Of a DNA stretch of 64,000 nt, positions 50,901 to 62,900 are shown piece after piece. Both the position numbers and the translations under genes were made by a program. Source of the stretch: Branchiostoma floridae (Eukaryota > Chordata > Leptocardii > Amphioxiformes > Branchiostomatidae); contig NC_049979.1 of NCBI RefSeq assembly GCF_000003815.2, forward strand, positions 5,159,873 to 5,223,872. Direction: 5' to 3'. A model generated the notes under the pieces. It did no database searches. It was not told the DNA's origin and was given only the letters and a program-made list of their open reading frames with translations. Every line of letters starts with the position of its first letter. Position 1 is the first letter of the stretch.

Positions 50901-53900
50901 AAACAGCTGAACAAATAAATAAATAAAATTTGAAGCCTATGAAACTTTCATGTTATAAAGTTCAGCTTTTAGGGACAGAAAGGGTGGAATTTTTCTCCGT
51001 CGCAAAAGTCAAATTTCCATCCCAGAACGAAAGGACAGGTACTGGAGACAGCTCAGAAATATCACCTTGCATATAGTTTTTTTCTTTAGACCAATAGTAG
51101 TAGTTGTCCTTCAAACAATTCTATTTGATCGTCTTTGTCCTTCTTTTCAAGTTGAATGTGAATCTTTTTTGGAAGATACGTGGGATCACCTTGCATGTAT
51201 TTTTTTTTCTTTAGACCGATAGCAGTATTTGATATAATTCTATTTGATTGATTTTGTCCTTCTTTTGTCTTAAAAAAGGAGTTTGAGCTGGATCCAGAGA
51301 ACCGGACAGAGATGGAACAGATGACCCTGGAGAGGTTGCAGCTGGTGCATCGGGAGCTGGATTGGGAGAAAGAGAAGCACACGTTGGCACTGCACAAGCT
51401 GAAAGCCAGGTGAAGTCTGTGGTTTGGGACATTTGGGTGTAAAGTAAAGCTTATGACCCGAGACAAGATACTGTAAGTGCAGAAATTTTCGCGGTGGTTT
51501 TACGTTCGCTTTTTTTCGCGTTGCCAATTCACCGTGAACTTCAAACCACCGCAAACATTTTTCCATGGCATTAAAAGACTACAGTGCATGTTGCTACCGC
51601 GAACTTAAAACCACTGCAAAAAGTCATTTTTAAATGCATTTACAGTAGTCAGCCTCTGTCCTTCTGTCCTTTGACAAAATTTTGACGCTGGGGACAGACA
51701 AAAATTTTGCCCATTCAGTGCTCGGTGACAAACAAAAATCTGCATGTAAAGATATCGAGCCAAGCTGAGTCTACCAGCAAAACTTGCCCCAAAAAATAAA
51801 GGAAATACATGTAGCTTTTCAAAGGGATTTCAAACTTTCCTGGGGGAGCATACCCCAACGATTTTCTAGAAAATCTGGAGATCCTTTCTTAATATCTGGA
51901 GATTGTTTCAAACGATCTCCAGATTGTTTCAAGCGATCTCCAGATTATTTCAAACAATTTTTCGAGATTGTTTGCAAATAAATCTTCAGATTGTTTGAAA
52001 CAATTTCCAGATTTTTCTATGTAATGTGTTGTGTGTGTGTAATTTATTATTTGTGCCGTCGCTCCAGGTTTAAGGACATCCTGATGTCGGAGCGGCTGGT
52101 CGTGCACAGCTTCGAGACGGGTCACCTGGTCTCGACCTTCCGGCTGGGGAAGCTGTCGGAGGAGTACTACCAGCTGCGGAGGGAGATGGAGCAGCGACAG
52201 TCCTCCGTGGTGGAGCCCGGGGAGTTCGGGAGCACGCGGGAGTCAACCGACTACTCCATCAAAGGTTAGCCTGATTGAATCTTGCTTATAGCAGCCCGCC
52301 CAACATCCCCGGCCTCCTTGGGGAGTAAACAGTTCCAGCCCTGGATGGCAGAGTTTGTGTTACACCTGTCAGAGTAATCCAAGGTCTGTGTTCAGGAGCA
52401 CTCGGGAGTCAACCGACTACTCCATCAAAGGTTTGATTGAATGGTTTGGTTTGATACAGATCTCCAATAGTGACTGATACATCAGTATAGTCTTCCTGGA
52501 GTACGGGCGATTTATAGAGAATCACCAACTCTAGACGGAAGGATTTGCACCATCGCACAACGCACCATCGCATGTGTGGTGGGTTCTTTAACATGCTTGG
52601 GGTGTGGCTCTCCCCAAACAAGAGACCACTCGGGAGTCAACCGACTACTCCATCAAAGGTCTGTTTGGTTGGTTTGGTTTGATACAGATCTCCATTAGTG
52701 ACTGATATGTCGCTAATCTTCCTGGAGTCAAGGTGATTTGTAGAGAATCTAGACGGAAGGATTGCACACCGTGCCATTGCACATGTGGGGGTTCTTTAAC
52801 GTTCATGGGGTGTGGCTCTCCCCAAACCCGTGACCTCCATTCCGAGGGACAGAACACGTGGTGCAGTGTAGATGATGCTGATGATTGGTTGATGTTCATT
52901 GGTTTATCAAAATGAATTACGTATCATCTCATGATTAGCCCTACTCATGATTAGCCCTACTCGATTGTAACGCTATATCAGAGATTTAATATATTAGCCC
53001 TCATTGTAATGTTAGATTTTATTCTATGTCATCTATTTTTGAACTTCGTGTAATAGTTGTTGCCATACATTGTACCATGTACAGTTGTCATGCAATTAAG
53101 TTCTTACTATTCTTTCAGTTGCAAAGGAAAGTGAGGATGAGGATGATGCCAGCCATGCTGGCCTGGGTATACCGGGGACAGTTCCTAAGAAGGGACAAGT
53201 CCAGCTGACTGGGAGGTTGGGAGAAAAGGTCGCCAAGGCCCTGAGGAAGGCTGAGCAAGCCAAGAAAAGGAGAGAAAAAAGGCAAACAGAGGTACATCTG
53301 ATTTGGTCATCTTAACTTTGTTGAAAGTTCATCTGTGTTGGTAGAATTCATTATTGAAGTAATTTAACTGTAATATCCAACACAAAAATTGACAGCAGTG
53401 GATGGATTGTTCATTCCTTGACAATAACTGGTGATGTTCAGTCGATGATTTGGGTGAGTCCAATTTTTGTGTTGGTTATTACAGTTAAATTACTTCAATA
53501 ATGATTTGGTCATCCATTACAACTTTTTGTGAAATCAAATATCAACATCCCCAATCACATGTGCACAAGCAGGGCTCGTAATACCACCTGTTTATGCAGG
53601 TTAGCGCCTGCAGGTAAAAAGTTTTGCTGTGCAGGTATTTCTGGTGTTTACCTGTACCTAACTTGCACCAGACTTTTAAGACTTGTCCTTGTAATTCCTG
53701 GACATGAGAAATGACCCAGCTGATCATGATGAGGACAGTGATGATGAGGACAGTGATGATGATCACTGATACTTTGTGATTATTGTGAGTAAATCAACAT
53801 GTAACTTTTTATTTAATAGTTTCTATACAATGCAGTTTTCCCTTACTGTACATACTTTTGTGTGCAAAGTATGTTCAAAAGGTTGTTTTATCTACTTTTC

Positions 53901-56900
53901 GGGTATATTGGAAGGGTGCATGTAACATTTGTCTGGTGCAGGTTTAGAATGTCTGTTTAGGGTTAATGAGTCGTTCGGTGTAATATAACCAGCTGCTGTC
54001 GCGCTGCGTGCCTGCGAAGCTGGTGTGTTACGCCAAACGGCGGTTATACCGGCTATATAGATACAGATGCAAGTAGTTTCAAAAGTTACGTGCACCAGTG
54101 CAGGTAAACAGAAAAAAGGATTTCGAGCCCTGACAAGGGTATCATGTCTGTTCTAACGGCTTGTTATATTGTTACAGTGGGATGCCCTACTCAGCAATAA
54201 GCCTGATGAGAACTATGAGGATCCGCAAGACCTGGCCGATATCAAGAATGCTCAGGAGAACATGGGAGATGTCAAGCTGAAGACTGCCAAGGACTACACT
54301 GTCCCAGAGCACCTGAGGATGAACGCAGAGAAGAAGAGAAACCAGCTTATTGTCCTGAGAGGATTGGTAGGAATTTTCTTGCATGTGCTTATAACTCAGA
54401 ACACTGCAGAGTAGCTTGCTGAATTAAAATGTGTTTTGAAGACCTTCAATGAATGCTCTCACAGTTTTCTGGTCCTTTCAATCATTTCATGAAGCTGTGA
54501 TGACTAGTGAAGCGGTAGATTAAATGAATCTCTATGAATAAGATCATATAAATCAGTAATGAAACGGTCACTATTTCACTCTACTTACATGTACTTTGTG
54601 TGTCTGAATTATATCCTCCCATTGTTTGTCTATTCAGATTCATCACCAAAAGGAACTATTCAACCGGAGGGTGTATGCTTTAAGGCAGGAAAAAATCGGT
54701 GTCATAGAAGAGGTATGTTGAGGATAACCTTGTTCAATAACTGCCAGGATTTGGGCAAATATGTTACTTGTCATATCATGAAGACAGATTCAGAAGTCAC
54801 TTTGTATCCGATAACCCCTGTACCTGGTCTTCTGCTTGTAAGTGCACCTCCTGCCAGGATTTAAGGGCTAATGGTAGTCTGATTGATTTTGTCATCTTTA
54901 GTGTTAGTCTGTATCCATTGTATTTTCATGTCAGGGCGAGGGCTAGCAAAGGTACCACCACCTGTTCCATCGCCCCATCCACTTGTATTGTGAATTTTAA
55001 TAAACAAATAAAGAAATAAACAATCATGATGATCTTGCAGAGACCTGATCTTTTTTCCCCTCATGATTTTTTCCCCAGATCCAGCAGCATGTGTCTGCCC
55101 TGGAAGCCTTGCAGTCCCAGTTGGCGCCTGGCAAGAGAAAGGGCCTTCCTCCTGTTCCACAGTTACTGCCAGATGAGCAGCCTGAAAAGTGAGTAAATTC
55201 TGCAGTAGAAGCCAGTTAATTGCACCACAGATAATCGCACCCTTCTGTTAATTGCACAAAATTCCAAAATCCCTTGGTGTCCAGCTTGATAACTTCGCTT
55301 TGTTGCACCATGCGGATAATTGCACGAAATGCACTGGCAAATGGGTTGTGCAATTAAGCGGCTTCTTTCCAGTTACGGAGGCCATGTTGGATTTCCTTGG
55401 GTCATGCACCAAAATGAGGCTGCAGTTAGACATTCTCCTATTGCAGACATAAGGTTCCGGTTCGGAGTTTTTTTTAGGATTTGGGACCGATTTGACTGTC
55501 TCTGAGAAAAGCACTAGCGCTTCTCAAAACATCGTTTTTCGGATAATTCAACGTTTCCGATAGAAAAGTGTGTGTTGTTGCTGACCGACAGACTCATTTG
55601 ACATTTTCTGTAGAAATTTTATTTTTGGTAAAAAAACATCAAAATATAAGCTTTTCAACCAAAAATTGCTAATTTGGGGCCATTTTTTACAGGCCGCTAC
55701 ACGGAAAAAATGAGTTTTCCTGGGATAATGACTAATATGGCAATGAAGGTCAAGACTTCTTCTGTATACTGAGTAAAAAGGAAAAAAAAGGTATCCGATA
55801 CGTTTTCCGCGAGCTCCGATGGCGCTCAAACACCCAAAACGCACATAGAACGCACGATCTGGGTAATCAGGCGACGAAACGCTTTACCGCTATCGCGCGC
55901 ACTAATACCAGGAAGTGTTCGCCGCACGATCGAATCTCCGATACCATAAAACGCTACGAACAACAAGCATTTGGAGAAGTATAAAAGATTATAGGCTTCT
56001 AAAGCGATAGCCAAAAAATCTAGAGCCAAAACTATGGAGACAACCTCTGATTTGCGTCTTATTCTCAGGGACTATTTAGATATCTGGTCACTTGAAATTC
56101 CGAACCGGAACCTTAAGTATGCCCCAGGAAATCCATCATGGCTGCTGTAACTGGAAAGAGGTCTAATAGTACCTGTTGCTTAGTCATCTAGGCAGACCAT
56201 ACGAATCTAATGTGTCCTTTATCTCCAACAGACAAATGGAGTATGACAGATCATCTCTGCTGAGGTTCAAGAAAGACTTGGCTGCCAGAGAGGCCGCTGC
56301 TATCAAGGGTACAGACAGCAGTGGAGGGTTTGGTGGATTTGGAGGTTTTGGTGGGGGAGGAAAAGCTCCTGACAAACAGGTTTGTTGCGTCACTAACTGC
56401 CTTAATTGTGGTTCCTCCAATGTCATATATTTAAGAGTATATATTATAATCCTTGCCTCCCAACTGATAAATGTTAAATGTATTTGATGTATGAAGGGCA
56501 TCCATTGAATTAAGAACCAAAGATTTTATTCAAATCCATCCGCGGATTTAAGGGGCTGGCCCTCCCCTTTCTACTGGACGAGAGAAAAAAAAGGAATTTC
56601 ACAAAGAAGTCCAGAAAATCAGCGGAAGTTGTGGCGGAGCCAGTAAAAATACGAAGCCGCTAACCAACAATGCCAAGGCGCACTCCTCTGGCAATTACTC
56701 CCACATTCCTGTCAGTCTTTACGGGCATAGCCAGAAAGTTGCATACTACTAGGTAATACTCCGTCATCCTTCGGAGCTCGCTTGCTCGCTCGGCTTCCGA
56801 ACTGTTTGAGTCTGGGTGCTGATGGTGGGATCTCTTTTATTAACTTCAGGTTTAGCTTTAGCTTTAACTTTAACTTTAACTTTAACTTTAACTTTAACTT

Positions 56901-59900
56901 TAACTTTAACTTTAACTTTAACTTTAACTTTAACTTTAACTTTAACTTTAACTTTAACTTTAACTTTAACTTTAACTTTAACTTTAACTTTAACTTTAAC
57001 TTTAACTTTAACTTTAACTTAGGCTGAGGCAGCAGCAGAAGCCTCTCCACCTCCCGAATCAGGGGGCAACAAACAGGCCGCAGTTTCCCCGACCACTGCA
57101 GCGGCGCAGGAGGCTCAGTGGCAGGACAACCAGGAGGACCTCACCCCACTGGAAATACAGCTGCGCAATGCTGAGGAGATAAGGTCAGTTATCACCTTGT
57201 CAGATTGTAGTCTCTACCAGACTCCCGCCTGGCCAAATAAGGGGACTTTGGCAAAGTCTGGAATAAAAGCCTAGTAGGAGTTGATTGGCCTAGGAGTATT
57301 GGCCAGCCTGGCCTTAGGTCACAAACTGTACTCTGTCTTATTCGACCAATTTTTATCATTTTTCCAGCAACCTGTGACTTGTTGTTGTGTCCATTCTCTT
57401 CCTCTTGAAATAACTCCAAATAGTGCTGTGATTTATGTTCTGGTTGTCCTAAAATTCAGACATTTGTCTCCGTGTCTCTGTATGTCTGGTAACCCTAACA
57501 TTGCTGATCATAACCTGACCTCACCATCACCTCACCGGCCGTAGGGGCAGCTATGCAATCAGCATAATTCTTCCAGCCTCGTCTGTGTTCAGCCAAGGTT
57601 GCCAGCTGGTGGATTGTAACGTGTGCTAAAATTCAGACGTAGCAGGGTATGTCTCTGTCTCTGTCTCTCCATCTGTTCCTACCCTAACATTGCTGATGGT
57701 AACGTTGTGCGCCTGCAGGCTGCTGTACAAGAGAGACACCCACCTGGAGGAGGTGCAGGAGCTGCTGAACAGGTTCGATGCCAAGCTGCAGCTGCTCTGC
57801 CACGAGAAGCTGCAACTGCAGGTATGGTATATTCTGTGTGTTCAGTCATAAATGAATGAAATTTATTGCTCGACAATTGTACAGGATACATCGTATGGCA
57901 ACTGCTACTACACTACTTGCTTACTTTTCTTGCTTAAGGCAGTCCATCGGGGCCAACGATGACGTCACATCAAGTACAACGTATGGCAACGGCTACTTCA
58001 CTACATACTAGGGCTGGGTATCGGTACAGCGTACCGGTACAAAACCGGTTTTTCTTATTGGACCGGTCCAGAAAAACCGGACCTGAAAAAATTAGGTGGA
58101 CCGGATGTTGGACCGATTAGAAAATTAACATATTATTTTATCAGGCATTCACACGTTTTGGCGCTTGCAGTTGGAAGAAAATGACAAGAGTGAAGTAGAG
58201 TAGAGTTTATAGTAATTTCTACCAAGGTTTACAGTCAATCGTACAGGTGCAGTTAGCGTTGTAGGATTTTAAAACGCCAGTGTAAGTCTAATACTCCACC
58301 AAACAGATTTCTTTGTAGTGAAATGGACAATTGGTATGAGTCATACTGAATCAGGTTCAGGTTCAGGTCCGGACCTGGACCTGATCCTTTGGACCTGAAC
58401 CGGACCTGGACCTGAATTTTCTGTACCGGTACCCAGCCCTACTACATACAGATACTAAAATACATACAGATATAGTGTAACAAAATTTCGTCAATAACAT
58501 ATGCCAACAAGCAGTTACTCAAGCAACTGGATATGATTTTGGAAACAGTCAGACGTTTCAGATAGTATCCACTATCTTTCGTCAGTGACACTGAAGAGAT
58601 CTGGAAGAAACTGATCTTTTATACTATGAATGAAGACAATTTTAGATGTCCAATAGGAAACATTGTAAGACAAAGTCAAGCTGAAGACAATTTAGATGCC
58701 TCAAATATTCATCAGTAACATTATAAGGATTACAGCACATTTACATTCACGCTGTTTACTCCTGATTTGTTATTGTTATTGTTATTGGGTGGGCCGACTA
58801 CTCTCTCTTGGCAGCCAGGGGCTGAATTGCGAGGAGCTTACAATAGGTGAGGCTAAACGCAAGGGTCTTGAGCGAGCTGCCATTCGGTGCCACTCAGGTG
58901 ACTTCAATGCGACAATAACTGCCCCAGGTGCGGCCAAGGGACTGTAGGTTTTGAACCACTCATGCCGCACCATCGCACGTGTGGTGGGTTCTGTAACGTG
59001 CCTGGGGTATGGCTCTTTCCAGACACCTTAACTCCATTTTACATCCTATCCGAGGGACGGCCCTAGCCGAAGCTAAGTTCTCATTTTCACCTGAGCAAAG
59101 TGAGGAAAGCCATGTAAAGTGCCTTTCCCAAGGGCACAAGATCGGTGACACGTACCCGGATTCGGACTTAAGACCTCTCGGTCCCGAGGCAAACATGCTG
59201 CCGCTGCGCCACACGATCTCAGAAACTTTTTGTGATTTGCAGGTGGAGCAGAAGATGGCCGACCTGCGCCACATCACTCTGTTCGAGGAGCTGGTCCTTC
59301 TCAAGGAGTTCGAGAAGAGAGAGAACGTCCTTGCCGACAAGGTCAACAACAAGAAGCAAGAGAGGGCTGATATGGAAGTCAAAGTAGGTTTTACATGGAT
59401 GACAACAAGGGGCTGATCTAGGATCGCTCTTATTGTTTGATAGCTCACACAATCATGTTCACTTGCACTAAGTAAACGTGGGTTATGTTCATGTTCACTC
59501 GACAAGGTCAACAACAAGAAGCAAGAAAGAGCTGATATGGAAGTCAAAGTAGGTTTTACATGGATGACAACACTGACTTGAGAGGCTTTTCCAAGATCGT
59601 ACTTACTGTGTGATAGCTCACACTAAGTAAACACAGGAATCAGTCTACATACAAAATGATTACACCACATTTAAGAAAAGAATCATAGTGAAAGTACTTG
59701 ACTTATTAGTAAGCAAAGTTACATGATTCATTAAACCACGTTGACTTGCAGGTGACAGAATGCCAGGCCAAGCTTGAGGCCAAGAAGAAGGACATCGACA
59801 AACTCCTGGACAAAGAAAGAGTTCTGCTGTCAAATTTCCAGGCTTCTCTGGGTGACAACAACAAGTTTGCTGACTTCCTGACAAAGGTTTTCAAAAAGAA

Positions 59901-62900
59901 AATCAAGAGAGCAAAAAAGAAGGCAGAATCTGAAGAGGGTAGGCTACTGTATACTCTTATATTTTTCTTACTGAACCCTGTCCCATTGTTTACTCATCTG
60001 ATCTAAGCTAGCAAGTTTGAACAGTATGCATTGTGATTTAGTCTTTGAAAAATCACTTTCATACATGAATGAATGTGGTTAAGTAGCTTAATTGGTTAGG
60101 GTGAGATCTTTACTTGGCATGTACATGTACATGATCTCCAAGCAGATCCTACGGTAGCATAAGATAGTATCAAAAGCTGCCAGAGGAGTGAAGCCGGCCT
60201 CAGAGTGTGTTAAGCTTCATGGCAAATGTACACCTCTTGGCAGACTACACTCCATTGGCCAGTTTAGTACTATCTCATGCATCGTAGGATCTGCTTGGAG
60301 ATTACATGTAAAAACTTTGAAGGTTTTATCCTGCTGGAGTTGTACATTTTTCTTGATGTGTGTTGGACATTTCTGCTGTTATGTGTAGGATCTGATGACG
60401 ACAGTGATGACTCTGATGACGAGTCGGACTGGTCCAGCAGCGAGGAGGAGGGCAGTGAGGAGGGAGGTCTGGATGACAGCGTCTGTCCGCCTGGATGCGA
60501 CCCAGTAAGGCAATTTCTTCATATTTTTTAACGTTTTATGCAATTGGTATGATCCAGGAAAATAGGGCTTTTCATTTGGCATTGAAAGATTTGGAATGCT
60601 GCCTAAATTCTAAGAATTAGAAAGGTAAAAAAATTAAAAGGACCTAACAAGCTTGAACGATGTTACAGAAGATATTATTATCAAGTCTCATAAATCCACT
60701 GGCCTGATTAGATCTCAATAATAGTAGCCCGCAATTGGTATGACCCAGGTAAATGCATTGAATGATTTGGAATGCTACCAAACTTGTGAAAGGTGTGCCA
60801 AAAGCGGTTACTCGATATACGATTTTGGATATGATTTTGGAAACAGTCAGACATTTCAGACAGACATCCGGTGTCTTTCATCAGCGTCCAAATCTCTTCT
60901 CCCTAGGAAATGTTTGACAATGTGTGCCAGCTGAGGGAGCGAAGACTGGATATTGAGGAGGCCCTTGCTGAGGAGAAGAAGGCACAAGACGTGCTGAAGA
61001 AGGAATTCGAAACCCTGACCAAGAAGGCCAGAATCATGGACTCTGCTCTGAAGACTGCAGAGGGTGACTTGGAGGCCTTCCAGGTAAGAGGGTCTGCTTG
61101 GGGGCTCCCAACAACTTATACGCTGAATTAAGAAGAACCCCATACGTATAAATCAAGGAAGGCAATTACACCAAATTTGGCCGCCTCGCTACGAATTACG
61201 TATTAGATGATATGGTTTTCCCTACGAGTTACAAGAAATAGAATTAGGCTGCCTACGCCTTATGGAAAAGAGCATGCAGACCCTCAGGTAACCTTGCTGC
61301 TGAAAGTTCAAGTTTCCCCTGAAGGAAAGCGTAAATCTAGTCATAAATGTCATCTTTAACAGTGGGCTGCCTTGTATCCTGTAACTCAATATGCTCCTGC
61401 ACTGCTTGTGGCTAAGGAGTAAAGGATAGATAGTTACTACTGTAGCCAATCTTTTTAATTGGTTGAATATGTCGAATCGTGTTCTAATGATGATCAGGAC
61501 CTAAAAGTTTGTGTAATGGAAACTGTTGATGGAGCGGTGGAGTGAAGCGAACTTGTACCTTATCTCAAATGGGGTTCTAGAATGGACAGAACTTTACCGG
61601 TCTTCTTCAAATGAAAATGCAGTTACGTTTGGTTGTCCTAAAATTCGGACGTGTCGAGGGTGTCTCTGCGTCTTCGTTTGGTCTTATCTTATTGTAACAT
61701 TTGCGTAACTATGTGTTTTCTTCACCCTTGTAGCTTGAGAAGCAGCAGAAGCTGAATGAGCTGGATGTGGTGGTCCCCCTGCGGCTGCACCAGGTGGAGC
61801 ACATGTACAACGGCATCGTACCCAACGACTTATCACCCTGCCTGGTCTTCACCTCATCTGCCATGGGCAACCTGCAGCACAGGATCAAGGAGCTGCAACA
61901 GGAGAAGAAAGTCCAGAAGAACAGATACAAGTGAGCTTTGTGACAAAAACTTGGCCTAAAGTAACAGTAATAATCTTGAAGTAATGAATAAAAATCCAAA
62001 TACCAGGTCAGATGGTTCACTAACAACCCGCAAAGAGTCCATTTGAGGATTGCATCCAACTTTTATAATCAAGTTATGAACAAACATTCTGGCCACAGTA
62101 ACTGTTTCCAGTTGTTCGAAATTTGCTGTTGGAATTGTTCCAAGTTCCAAGAATTTAGTTATAGGTTTGAGGTTTGCTGTTGGCTGTTGGGTCGGCTCCA
62201 AGAACTTAATCTTTGTTTTTGGAGAAGTTATACGAGAAAGTTTGTAGGTACGAAGTTGTATTGAGAGACCCCTCTGTTCCTGCGTGTTGCAGGGAGTATC
62301 GCCAGGAATGTAGATAGTTTCAGAGATGCCCTACACAATTGAATGCAAATCAGGGGCTGATTTGCTTAATTAATGAGGACAGTTTATAAATACACTGCAT
62401 TTCATGTTAGAATGCTAAAAAAATATGCCATATGTAACTCAAAAAGAGAGAAATAGGCAATAGGTCACTCGACACAAGAGATCGCTTGATTTGGCAGCAC
62501 TACCCTACAAAAATCCATCACGTAAAACAATCTTCATACATACAGCCAGGCGAAAGGATAGCACACAACTACAACACACCTACAACGACAATCCTTAATA
62601 CTTAAAAACAATAAAACTGTCACTGCATTGGTACATCTCTCTTATTCATCTAAGATTCATGTGTTTTTTCTCATGTGGCGGTATCATGGCATCCATATAT
62701 GGAATTATGAGAGTTGATGTTAACGCTAGTTCACCTTTATACGTGGGGTAACCTATATCCGTTGTTTTTAAAAACAGCACATTTAGGGATATCAAGTCGT
62801 CGGACGGTTGTCGTAAATTGTAATATTTTCATAATTTAGCTGTTTTAGCACATTTCGTCTGCCTGATAACCCTAAATACCCTGCTTTTAAGAACAACGTA

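Larger units (their letters stand above)
50293..59938 (+). other. CFAP44: CFAP44 exons 22-34: coiled-coil region
   Basis: Exons: 50293-50351, 50535-50697, 51279-51409, 52068-52264, 53119-53291, 54178-54366, 54638-54712, 55079-55188, 56232-56379, 57023-57183, 57719-57821, 59243-59383 and 59752-59938. Visible blocks include [91 protein letters not shown] and [20 protein letters not shown]. Exon 30 has a Gly/Phe run ([13 protein letters not shown]), and exon 31 follows a hexamer satellite directly. Confidence 0.9.

Noticed and set aside
56712-57050. ORFs encoding (LK)n, (NF)n and (LT)n
   Set aside because: All are translations of the TTTAAC hexamer repeat in an intron.
58552-58585. Calling a canonical hammerhead ribozyme
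   Set aside because: One extra A precedes stem II, and stems I and III are not evident, so it is kept as a hammerhead-like finding only.
59009-59416. 135-residue ORF running into CFAP44 exon 33
   Set aside because: Its first part is SINE sequence and it only becomes CFAP44 after the exon 33 acceptor at 59243.
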